64,000 nt of DNA from Antedon bifida (lineage: Eukaryota; Echinodermata; Crinoidea; Comatulida; Antedonidae): contig OY727094.1 of assembly GCA_963402885.1 (NCBI GenBank), positions 30,940,501 through 31,004,500 of the forward strand, in the 5' to 3' direction. This document shows positions 22,492-32,830 of this stretch, piece after piece. The translations under genes and the position numbers were made by a program. Under the pieces are notes generated by a model. That model had not been told where the DNA came from and searched no databases. It worked only from the letters and a program-made list of their open reading frames with translations. Within the stretch, counting starts at the first letter, position 1. Each line of letters begins with the position of its first letter.

Positions 22492-25400
22492 ATGGAGAAC
22501 ATTGAGTTTATTGACGTTGGGTGGAAGCGTATGTTAGCTTCTCCAGATCCAGATGCCATCAAGCCAGATGAGACGAAAGAAACCTTAGTAACTATGGCTA
22601 AAGATACTGGGAAAACAGAAACAAAAATTGCTCGCCGTGTGGATAGCCTTGATGACGTAGAGGAAAGAGATGTCTGGGACAAGAAACTCGACTTTGTACT
22701 TTCTGTTATTGGATATGCAGTTGATCTTGCTAACGTTTGGAGATTCCCGTACTTATGCTATCGAAACGGAGGGGGTAAGTCTCAATTGAGTGTTAAGACA
22801 TTCTCGTTTATTCGAGCTGGAATTTTACCAATCTTAAGTGCTTAAATGAAAACTGACCTTTTACTTGTCTACTTTTACAGGAGCTTTTCTTATACCATAC
22901 GTTTTGTTTCTGGTTCTCGGTGGAATGCCTCTCTTGTACATGGAGTTAGTATTGGGACAGTTTCATCGGTGTGGTGCCATTACCGTTTGGAAGATCTGTC
23001 CTCTGTTCAAAGGTAAATCAATTACATCACAATGTACGTTTGTAAGTTGTCGCATTAAGCCTAAGGTGATATTACGACAAGTAGCAGCTGGTCTTCCCAT
23101 CCATTTTGTGCCGGTCCAAGGAATAAGTTGATCTCCTTAATATTTCTTTAAACATGTCGGCACCGTCACCGTGTACGTGCCAACATTCCTGGTCAAATAC
23201 TAGTGATTCTAATTAAGCGACTTTAGTAGACCTAATAATTGATAACAACAATGACAACGTATACCTAACGTTGAAATATTTATATTATCATGGTGTATGC
23301 CGAAATCGTTTTCATACACAGTGGCGTAACGGCTGTGAGCGTTCACTGGCTAAACCCTGGGGCCCGGAGTTTATGGAAGCCCTGAGCAGTGCCCAGAGGG
23401 AAAAACAGGCATTAAAATATGCCGGAAAAGGCTAAAAATTCCTGAGGCCTCCAGTGTTGAAATTTGGAGGGCCACCTAGGTTTCCTAAACCAGGGGCTTC
23501 AGGCCTCTGCCTTTCGCCACTATTCATACAAATACAATGTGGTAATACTTGTTTTTTATACTTTTTTTTTACTTCATTTCAGGAACGGGTGTTGCTGTTG
23601 TGATTATAGCATTTCTGGTAGCTTTATATTATAACGTTCTCATTGCCTGGTCCGTATATTACCTGTTTTCTTCGTTCACAACAAACTTACCCTGGCTAAC
23701 CTGTGGCCACGAATGGAATACAGAATTTTGTTATGAAACCGATAGTAATGATACTATAGCGTACGTTGATGGTGCCAATGTTACGGTCAATTCTACGAAT
23801 GGTGTATCACCAGCGGAAGAATTCTACTTGTAAGTATGCAACAATTTGATACTTAAGTTTAGTTGTACGTTACTTGGACCTATGCGCGGATCGCATCTAT
23901 TCATTTATTCGTTCATTTCCTTTATTTCGGATAGTACATCCATATACAAATCATACAAAAAACAAAAAGAGAAAACAATTTTACCAGGACATTAACAATA
24001 GTAACTTCCACAAAAACAACCTACAATATCCAAAAAAATAATTTTGCACCAACGCGATCTGGTGACGAGTTCAGATCTCTAGTTGATTATACTATATAGT
24101 AATGAATGCTAGTTAAATTGGGAGAATATTTCATGAGTTGAAAGATTGACTCTTCTAATTAACGAAAAGTGTACCGAACAGTGAATATTTTAACTAAATA
24201 TCTCAAGATTCAATTTATTGTCACATAATATAACATACATGATATTTATTTTCCTGAGCTTAGAGACATAGATACAATACAATTTAAAACATAATATAAA
24301 AACGTACGGTAACACCTTAACTAATTATCTTGAAAAATGTACATTATATAGATGACCAGCATATGGGAAAAAAGAGTCTCTAAAACGGTTGGTTTTATCT
24401 CTCCGTTTAACATATTATTCGTATGTAATAATACACTTAACATTGGTTCTTACAGTCGAAAAGTGTTAGGAGTTCAGCACAGTTCCGGGTTGGAGGATCT
24501 TGGTGGCATCAAATGGGATCTCTGTTTATGTCTTCTATTTGTCATAGTTATCGATTATTTCTCGCTTTGGAAAGGAGTAAAGACGTCTGGAAAGGTGAGA
24601 ATATAGTTTTACTAAACTAATTACGTCACAAAGACAGATGGGGTGATAAAAACGAACAGTCACACAGAATGTTAGCAAACATTATCAATACACATGTATA
24701 AAGCTTGGTTCTCACTAGAAACGCAACGCAAGGACGTAACGCAATGTAAATGATTTGACCAATCACAAGCGATGAAATATTCAAACTGTCGCTTTCCATT
24801 GGTCAACTCGCTTGTGTTCTCTAGTGGGAACCAAGCTGAAGGAGCAGTGATATCAGTATACACTGCAATCTGTATACGTCTCGTTTAATAACAATATAAT
24901 AATACTTTTACAATTACAAAATTTAATATAATCCAACTATAAATGTATTTTTAGGTAGTATGGATTACAGCTACGCTTCCATACATTGTACTAGGTATTT
25001 TGTTTGTTCGTGGGATCACGCTACCTGGTGCAGCCGAGGGAATCAAATTCTATCTGACGCCAGACTTTGCGACGCTGAAAACATCCCAGGTATTTAGAGA
25101 CCTTTTTAATTTGCGAAGACTTATATTACGACCTACGCATTGATTTTCTTGTTGATCGTCAGGTGCGGTCCCAGAATTCACAAATATGTGTCGAGGAATG
25201 GAATTAGGACGTACGTCCCAATGTTAATGAATTATCATGATGTTCCTAAGTCGAAAGTCCATACTTATTATTATGGAACAGTGCATGATTTCACCGATTA
25301 ACGAGCGTCTTTGCGTTGTATACATGTTACATAATAAGGACGATGTTGCTTGCCGGATGAATTGAAACTCCTATCGAAAACATTATTGCACTTGTAAATT

Positions 25401-28253
25401 GTGTCCAAAGTCTCCAAACCTCATAGCTGTCACTTCTGCTCAAATAGTTGTCGTATATTATGTCGATATAGTCTTTTTTCAACAACGATTCAATATTTTT
25501 ATTTAATTATTTTGGCTAGGTTTGGATTGATGCGGCAACTCAAATGTTTTATTCTCTGGGAGCAGGGTTTGGTGTTCATATAGCATTTGCTAGTTATAAC
25601 CGATTTAGAAACGACTGCTACAGGTAAACACCGTTTTCATTTGTATTTTAAAGTTCAATTAATTTTCCTTTCATAAAAATGGTCAAAGTTAACAAAATAT
25701 TAATATTTATTATTTATGTATTTTCATGATGTTTTCAGAGATATGTTACGGACGTCTGTTGCTAACAGCTTGACAAGCTTCTTCGCTGGTTTTGTGATTT
25801 TCTCTTTTCTTGGTTACATGTCTGTAACACAGCATAAGCCAATTGAAAAGGTGGCTACGGATGGTAAAATAATCTGCTTTACAAATGCTTGGTGTGGTGA
25901 TGGAGGTTATGAAGATGCCTGAATGGCCTCAAGTTTCTGGTTACTAACTTTGTCATGTTATTAGTAACTTTGATAAAAAAAATTCGAATTCAAGTATACG
26001 TATGACACGCCATGTGTGCCAACATTTTACCAAGCGCCGTCTAGATGTGGTTGGATCGAATTGTCTTCATTATACTACACTGAGGAAACACAGAGCCCTT
26101 GAAATTGTCTTTGGCTAGTTTGTCATTCAATTTCCAAAATATAATGTTCATTTTAAATACGTGTTCTACCAATAATTAATAATAATTGGCTATGCTTATA
26201 TTAATAATAAATGTATACTTGTTTTTTGTATAATGGCAGGACCAGGCCTTGTATTTGTCGTCTACCCGCAAGCTATTTCCACACTACCAGGCTCTACAGG
26301 ATGGGCCATCATTTTCTTCCTGATGCTTATAACGCTTGGGCTTGATAGTCAGGTAGGCCTACTGGAAGGATTATTTTTACATTTCATAACATTTTGAATC
26401 AACAAAAATAATCTCATCACTGTTGAATTTATTATTTAATCAAATATTTTAAATGAAAACCGAATCGTTGATAACATTTAAATACATATTACATTTGGCT
26501 GAAAAAATACAAAATCAAAGAAACCGAAATTGTGTGACGATATAGAGGGCGGTCTTCTTATTCTTATTTCACGAACAGTATTATTCATTTAAAATGTCAT
26601 AGAAATGTTTAAACTACTATACTGTGTTTTGTAAGAATTAAAATCAAAGTTAATAATTGTATGTTTTTAAGTAATAATTTTTTTTTTTAAACCGTTATTT
26701 AGTTTGGTGGATTCGAAGCTGTTTTAACGGGTATCGCCGACGAATTCCCACATCTATTTAACAAACGAAGGGAACTGCTGACTGCAATTGTAGTGATAAT
26801 CGTGTTCCTGCTAGCGTTACCAAATGTTACATACGGCGGAATGTATTTACTTACAATTCAAGACGCCTACATTGGTGGAACGTCTCTGTTGGTAGCAGTC
26901 TTCTTCGAAGCTATTGGTATTTCATGGATCTATGGTTGGTACTGTTTTTTCAATCTTCAAAAAGTTTGATATTAATATAAAACACACAAATATACTTCAT
27001 AGCTATTTGAAACTGTTTTTAATTTCTGTTGTTACAGGAACGCAATATTTTTCAAATGACATCGAAGAAATGTGTGGCGTGCGTCCAGGGATGATCTGGA
27101 AAATTCTTTGGAAATTTGTTACACCAGTTTTTCTTTTGGTGAGTATTGGGGTCTTGTCAGTATTACGATAACACTCACACGCACAGAGCTGTACGGTGGT
27201 TATTAAGCTTGGTTCCTAGGACGCAACAAAAGGACGAATTGACCAATCACAAGCGACATTTCGAATAATCCATCGCTTTTGATTGGTCAACTCGTTTGCG
27301 TCGCGGCTTACGTCCTTGCATTGCTATGAGTCCGAGTGGGAACCAAGCTTTACAGCTGTGGTAACCGTACTGTGTGGAGTAAAGGCCAGACGAGCGGTAA
27401 CGGTAAGCGGGAAACCGCGTAGCTTATCATGTCCCACGTAGAATTTGTATCTATCCTGAGCGGAAACCGCCGGTCCGCTCCGCGTTGTGTGTAAATGGTA
27501 ATAAGGAATAACATAAATTCTAAATTTGTATTGCCGTATTTGTATTTTAACCAATAATTGTCTTACTGTTCGTCTTTCAGTTTATTGTCCTAGTCAGCAT
27601 AATACTATATGCTCCACTGGAGTCTAACTACACATATGACTATCCATCTTGGGCCAACAAGATTGGAATGTGTTTTGCTATGGCGTCAATAATCGCAATA
27701 CCCATAACAGCTATATACCAATTCCTAGTTATTCCGGGATCAATTCGACAGGTGCGTATGGCTACTCTATACTTATTTTTGCATAGTAGTATTAAAAGCG
27801 TATCTGCCCCTGTAAACTTGGTGACTATGTGACCACACAAAAATGTGTTATTGCCATATATGTCATGTCACTACCATATTTGGGCATATCACTACGTAAG
27901 CGTATCTGTCCCTGTAAAATATGTTCCCCCTCTCAACCGGAGTATATTGTTGACGGGAACTTCGTCAGTACATTTTCAACTTTATTCTTGGTATTTCAGA
28001 GACTAGCTTTGGCTATGAGTCCATGTAAGGAACATGCGGGGATTTTAGCTACAAATGACGTCAAAAGATTTAAGGTAACGGTTACTTTTTGCACCTTATA
28101 TTTATATTTCTATACAATAAAACGAATAAACGTTTATAGACATATTATATGCATGTATATGATTTATATATTGTGTTTCAGTTCAATTTTTGAAATACTG
28201 TTATTTTTTGTTTTCTTTGTTCATTTTAGCTGCAGCATTGGATGGATTTATAA
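22492..28253 (+). CDS. Sodium/chloride-dependent monoamine transporter (SLC6, DAT/NET-like)
   Basis: Thirteen coding exons: 22492-22774, 22881-23012, 23583-23829, 24456-24594, 24955-25089, 25520-25623, 25739-25863, 26240-26352, 26703-26934, 27038-27138, 27581-27751, 28000-28074, 28230-28253. They total 1881 nt, or 626 residues, close to human DAT (620). TM1 reads [19 protein letters not shown]; the Asp is the amine-binding residue found in monoamine but not GABA or glycine transporters. Other family blocks are [52 protein letters not shown] and GISWIYG. The second extracellular loop has a Cys pair (LTCGHEW, TEFCYE) and NDT, NVT and NST glycosylation sites. The C-terminus LQHWMDL matches the DAT/NET tail pattern. 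It should take up dopamine-, noradrenaline- or octopamine-like amines at neuronal plasma membranes; which one is inference. The ATG at 22492 starts the conserved frame just after an acceptor at 22465. Poly(A) signal AATAAA at 28366. Confidence 0.95.
23319..23522. mobile_element. hAT-type MITE with 8-bp target duplication
   Basis: Ends CAGTGGCGTAAC and TTTCGCCACTA are imperfect inverted repeats. The element is flanked on both sides by the same 8 bases, TTCATACA (23311-23318 and 23523-23530). An 8-bp duplication with CAGTGGCG-like ends is typical of hAT elements. It is 204 bp long with no coding capacity, in SLC6 intron 2. Confidence 0.85.
24700..24838. mobile_element. MITE, family B, full-length
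   Basis: AAGCTTGGTTCTCACTAG at the left is matched by ctctagtgggaaccaagct at the right. The interior has gaccaatcacaagcgatg against its near mirror tttccattggtcaactcgc. It lies in SLC6 intron 4. Confidence 0.8.
27208..27352. mobile_element. MITE, family B, full-length
   Basis: Begins AAGCTTGGTTCCTAGGACGC and ends GTGGGAACCAAGCTT. It has the same internal TGACCAATCACAAGCGA and inverted TTGATTGGTCAACTCG blocks as the 24700 copy. It lies in SLC6 intron 10. Confidence 0.8.
27378..27560 (-). mobile_element. Dispersed repeat, related in inverse orientation to 50352-50480
   Basis: Starts taaaggccagacgagcgg. Its reverse complement contains ggcggtttccgctc and agaatttatgttattcctta, matching ggcggtttccgctc and agaatctatgttatacctta at 50352-50480. 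It lies in SLC6 intron 10 beside the family B element. Confidence 0.6.
27831..27895 (+). mobile_element. Family A fragment
   Basis: Only the middle is present: cacaaaaatgtg, then gtcactaccatatttgggca and tatcacta. Both ends are lost. It lies in SLC6 intron 11. Confidence 0.55.
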
Positions 28254-28365
28254 TGAATAAGATAGCGATCATATTCGATTACTTATCGAATTTATGAGAC
28301 CTTCGTCGTACCCACAGAAGGTTCTATCATCCTATTCACGTACAATAATTGTAAAATAGTTATGT

Positions 28366-28371
28366 AATAAA
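28366..28371 (+). terminator. Probable poly(A) signal of the SLC6 gene
   Basis: AATAAA lies 113 bases after the stop codon and is the first canonical hexamer downstream of it. Confidence 0.5.
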
Positions 28372-28515
28372 GTCCCACCTTTGCTTAGGAGGCCTACATT
28401 TTGATTTCTTGAATTTTAGTTTAATAATCCTAATGTTTGAAAATGTTTATCAAAAACAATTTTATATTATTGAATCTTTAAAAGTTAAAAGCGTATGTAA
28501 TTTTTATCTCGTTTA

Positions 28516-28682
28516 TTAAGCTCTGTCTACTATATTAAACTAGTTTGACAAAAAAAGTGTGATGTGCCCAAATATGGTAGTGATATGCTTAAATATGGTA
28601 CTGATATGACATAATCATGTCCATATATGGGCACATCACATTTTTTGTCACATAAAGTTTGATAGTGTAGACAGAGCTTTAC
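28516..28682. mobile_element. MITE, family A, full-length
   Basis: Left TTAAGCTCTGTCTAC, right GATAGTGTAGACAGAGCTTTA. The interior carries gtgatgtgcccaaatatgg, two atatggtagtgatatg-type units and their mirrored partner catatatgggcacatcaca. It lies just downstream of the SLC6 poly(A) signal. Confidence 0.85.
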
Positions 28683-29164
28683 AGATTTCCACCTTTTTTC
28701 AATAAACGATGCATCTAAAAAAGTTAATATTTGTAGAGTAGGCTTGTAATGAAATAATTGTGCGTCCTCAGTTGCGAACAAGTAGATATAGGTTGTAATA
28801 GTAGGCCTACTAGTAATAATAGTTTATTTTGTAATGAAATATATAATTATATAAGTGTAACAAACGAACGAAAAATGTAACATCATAATAAATATATATG
28901 TACTGAGTGAGGTTTCCTAAAATGTCATTAATTCCTCTATGGAATAGTTAGCTATTTATCCGGGTATATTTTGGTGGGTAGGAACCACATATAGGGTTGT
29001 TTATGCAATGTATATACTATTTTGTTTCATTTAATTCTTTTATACAACATCATTCTTTTATACAACATTTTCCAAATCAATTATTATTATTACAGTATTT
29101 ATGAAAGGCTTGGAGTGCGGCGCTGTTTTTTACGGACTTACTTTTAAAACGCGTCACCTAAAAT

Positions 29165-29225
29165 ACGCGCGCGTAACGTTACCATAGGCTCGTACACAAA
29201 GTTGCCAAGGTACGGTGTCAACAAA
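29165..29225 (+). promoter_or_regulatory. Conserved promoter block of copy 1 with X-box-like site
   Basis: A G+C-richer block, gcgcgtaacgttaccatagg followed by gttgccaaggtacggtgtcaac, lies 100-160 bases before the start codon and is nearly identical in copy 2. GTTGCCAAGGTAC is an imperfect match to the RFX X-box (GTTGCC, spacer, GGYAAC). Confidence 0.35.
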
Positions 29226-29325
29226 CCATATCATTCTTTCTAAGCACGCTGGAAAGTAACTTACCTCAGTGATTTCTTAGTTAAATATTCGCTATTTATA
29301 CTCCAAAAGATTTTAATTCATTACG

Positions 29326-31299
29326 ATGGCTGAAAATAAACAATCAGTTGATAAACTACAACAACAAAATGAAGAATATCGCAGAGAAAACGTGAGTAAA
29401 GATTGTTTAATTTAAGCGATACTTTTAAGAAAGTACTTCGTGAAATTTGATAGTGGACAAGAGTGCGTAGAAGTGGTGTTCGATCGGCTTGGTGTGCGAA
29501 CGAGGTGTAGCCTACGTGGTGTACTTTAAATATGTCAATATTTTCGATCGACACAAACGTAAAATGTTTATTAATCATGTCAGTCCTAACATATTTACTC
29601 CTAGGCATTTTATGGTTTTTTAGAAAGTTGATTTTAAAGTTTTATTTTTCTTAATTTATATTTATTGATAGGCACGTCCATCCTCTCCATGGTGGCGTCG
29701 CTTTGCACGGTTCCGAAGATTCTTCAACCGCCGCAATAGACGACAACAGCAGGTAAGCAAACATTTGATTCTCGATCACATTCTAATTTAACCATATCAA
29801 TACATAATTATTTGTTTCTAAATAAATATATATATTTGTTTGTTATCCAGGTTGTTTCCAATGAAGATTCGAATGCCACTACCACCAGTAGGCCTACTAC
29901 TGGTCAAGCTGTTGCAAGTACATCGTCAGCAGCTAGATATACTACAGTTGGTAGAATTACAGAGTCTGGTGTTAAATCATTCAGTAGAGTGGAAGAAAAT
30001 ATTCCTGGCTGTGAGAGTCCGACTACTCGACGCCGTCGAAGGGAAGAACTGAAACGAGAAAGAGAAGTCAGAAAATGGGATGCCCTTCAAGTCGAAATTA
30101 GAAACGTAATGGGAGAAGATGATGATTTCTCAATTGGTATTGTGTCATCTAAACGCCCACCATCCGCCAAAGCTGCATCAGTTGGTGCTACCAAAAGCCC
30201 TGAACTATCAACTGCTTCGGAGACTTCTGTTGAGGTCGAGATGGACAGTACAGTGTCACAGACATCAACTGGAACTGATGCAGCCGCTTCCACTAAAGAG
30301 GAGAAGCCAAAGAAGAAAAAGAGGGGAAAGCTAAGTGAAGCTTTTAGATTGGCACGTCTCACCAAAAAAGCCAGAAGTCGAAAGGTTAAACCAAAAATGG
30401 TGGATGACGAGACACAGACACTCAAAAAAGAGTTGACAGAGAGCGGCACAATGACACGTTCATTTGAAATGGTAGACAAATCAGTAAACACCAAGGAAGT
30501 GAAAATGTTGAGCAAGTGTGTTCAGGCAGAACGTGAAGTGCGAGCCTTCAACAACATTGACCACGTGTCAGCAAAATTGACAGTTAAGACAGAGAAAACG
30601 CAAGACCACGAAAACTGGAAAGTGCACACCAACACACTGGATTTCAATGATGACGAAAAAGAGGAATCGTTTGACTCTTTCGAAATAAAGGAAGACATGG
30701 AGGAACTGGAATATTTTTCCAGATATTGGGACAATGCAAGAGTGTATTGGCATGACGTCACCAAGGAGGATAAAGACGCTGTAGTACACTTTTTGGAAGA
30801 TCAAGAAGATCCAAGTGAAGAGTATGATATAGATGCAAGTCCTCTAACCAACGTTGATCAACAACTTAATTCCATCGTCACTCTCAGTAAATGTTTGATC
30901 CAACAGGTTGAACGAGCAAGATCAGACTGGGCTAGAATTTGTCAGAATCCGGTTCCTGATTGCCATGGCTTGCATCGAGGCGAAGTTCTTGATTTAATCG
31001 CCTCAAAGCTTAGACGTGAATCCAGTCGACGGATGGAAATGGTTTCGTACAACCTGCAGAAAATTAACACGGTTCAAGACCAAATTGACGACGTTCGATT
31101 TGATCAGGAGTGCTATATGCGAAGACTACAGAACATTTGTGGTATGACGGTCGAGTACAGACGAGCTCCTGTGAAAGAAAATAAACCAAGTGGAAGCGGT
31201 AAAAAAACCTTTGTAATTAGAGATAAACATAAATTTCAAAAGGTTAGTGGAGTTGCAAAAATCATGGAACCAATAATGGAGGTTGAAGAGCTAGAGTAG
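29326..31299 (+). CDS. Unrecognised 531-aa protein, tandem copy 1
   Basis: Three coding exons, 29326-29391, 29672-29752 and 29851-31299, are joined in phase 0 at GT/AG sites. The start at 29326 opens MAENKQSVDKLQQQ and is conserved in the second copy. I recognise no domain. Residues 23-49 (exon 2) are short, aromatic and very basic (WWRRFARFRRFFNRRNRR). Next comes a Ser/Thr-rich linker with RRRRREELKRERE, then a KKKKRGK nuclear-localisation-like cluster near residues 203-209. DDETQT (about 234-239) resembles a dynein light chain LC8-binding TQT site. An acidic stretch follows (about 315-380), then a probably helical region containing WARICQNPVPDCHG and DVRFDQECYMRRL. No signal peptide or membrane helix is visible. 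Compared with copy 2 I count about 12 amino-acid and 11 silent differences in exon 3, suggesting that both are maintained. Function unknown. Confidence 0.85.
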
Positions 31300-31537
31300 A
31301 CAGTTTACCTACGCAGAGAGTAACTTTTCTAAAAGTGATTGAAAACATTAATTGCGTTATAATAAGACGGAATTCTGCATCTTAATAACTTAATGACTTA
31401 CACACAATGCTAATTTGATTAATTCACGGCTAAAAGGATCATGATAAGAGACCAGCAATTTGAACTATTTTGTTTGTCAACTATGCTGCTGATTAGAGGG
31501 AAGAGCTAAGAGCAAAAAGAAACTTTTTAAAATACGA

Positions 31538-31765
31538 ACGAAATAGTCAGCCAGATGTACAACGAACGCAATAGCCAGACGTACAACGAACGCAATAGCC
31601 AGACGTACAACGAACGCAATAGTCAGACTTACAACGAACGCAATAGCCAGACGTACAACGAATGCAATAGTCAGACGTACAACGATCGCAATAGCCAGAC
31701 GTACAACGAACGCAATAGTCAGACGTACAACGAACGCAATAGTCAGACGTACAACGAACGCAATT
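31538..31765 (+). repeat. 24-bp minisatellite, copy 1 (about nine units)
   Basis: The unit CAATAGCCAGACGTACAACG+AACG is repeated with C/T alternation (CCAGACG or TCAGACG). It lies between the stop codon and a possible poly(A) signal (AATAAA about 31909), so it is probably in the 3' UTR. Confidence 0.9.
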
Positions 31766-32047
31766 TTAGTGCAATAATCGATGTTTTTAATACTATCTAT
31801 TTGTATACTGTGAATTTGAATCACGGTGAATAATTATACGGAAGACTACATAGCTGCTAAACGGATTTTTATCAATTACTATTAGCAATTTTACCGTCCA
31901 ATACGACATAATAAATATTGAAATGAATTTATGTTATATCATGAGTTTTATTCACCCGAAAGTCTTTGAATTTTTATGTGAATTATTGCAACGCATATAC
32001 ATACGTAGTAAAGTTCAAATTGTAGTAAAATACTTACTTAGTCTAAT

Positions 32048-32242
32048 CAAGGCAATCTAACAACAGGATGCAGACATCAAAGGGTTTATCTGTGGCTGCG
32101 ACATGATCAGTTTCACGCCCCTGGAGAATATGTTTGGTACAGTATTGTTGGTATTTGTCGCAGCCATACATAGGAGCAAAGGACTGTTACGAGTTCATAT
32201 CTTGGCAAGGCGATCTCAGTGTCCGGGTGTTAGATTTCCTTG
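32048..32242. mobile_element. MITE, family F, inside tandem unit 1 only
   Basis: Left CAAGGCAATCTAACAACAGG, right GGTGTTAGATTTCCTTG, inverted relative to each other. It is flanked by GTCTAAT at 32041-32047 and 32243-32249 (AGTCTAAT and GGTCTAAT if eight bases are taken). A related copy lies at 51323-51535. Confidence 0.75.
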
Positions 32243-32679
32243 GTCTAATTACATAAATTACATAAAGTTTCTCGTCAAGGCTGTAACAAATTTAATAGAG
32301 GGGCAGTATTAACCCATCAACGTTGAGAATACACAAAACTTAAAAGGTGTTGAAATTGATCATTAGAATTTTGTTTGTGCTCTTGTGTAAACGGAATACA
32401 GAAGAACATCATAAAACAGTTTCTTTTCCGGCGTAGAATATAGCTGATCCGTAACTTGTTACAAAATGTTAAAGAGATTATTAAAATTATAGGGTTGTGT
32501 ATGCAATGTATATATTTTTTATTAATTTAATTCTACTATACAGCATCGCCTTATAATAATACAATGACAATTGTTATATTACGGTATTTATAACGAAAAA
32601 CTTGGAGCGGCGCTGTTTCTCGCGAACTTATTTTTACAAAGCGTCACCGTTTCCATGCCTAAATACGCGCGCGTTACGT

Positions 32680-32730
32680 TACCATAGGCTCGTACATACA
32701 CAAAGTTGCCAAGGTACGGTGTCAACAAAC
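32680..32730 (+). promoter_or_regulatory. Conserved promoter block of copy 2 with X-box-like site
   Basis: Has the same gttaccataggctcgtac and gttgccaaggtacggtgtcaac sequence as copy 1, with a four-base TACA expansion between them. It is 110-150 bases before the start codon. Confidence 0.35.
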
Positions 32731-32830
32731 CTTATCATTTCTTTCTAAGCACGCTGGAAAGTAACTTATCTCAGTGAATTATTAGTTAAATATTCGATAT
32801 TTATACTCGAAAAGATTATAATTCATTACG

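Larger units (their letters stand above)
28991..32488 (+). repeat. Tandem duplication, unit 1 (about 3.5 kb)
   Basis: Starts with atagggttgtttatgcaatg and runs through promoter, three exons, minisatellite and 3' flank to gctgatccgtaacttgttac and a short A+T-rich tail. The following unit starts with the same atagggttgt at 32489. Similarity is high in exons and proximal promoter and falls off in introns and the distal 3' flank. Confidence 0.85.

Noticed and set aside
28530..28781. 83-residue minus-strand ORF
   Set aside because: Mostly the full-length family A MITE at 28516-28682.
30087..30515. 142-residue antisense ORF, also present at 33586-34014
   Set aside because: It is conserved in both copies because the sense exon is conserved. 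Composition is that of a reverse shadow (Ser/Val/Phe-rich) and there is no independent evidence for it.
31555..31833. 92-residue ORF of YNERNSQT repeats and its antisense partner
   Set aside because: It is only the 24-bp minisatellite read in frame; it lies after the stop codon of copy 1 and has no splice link to it.
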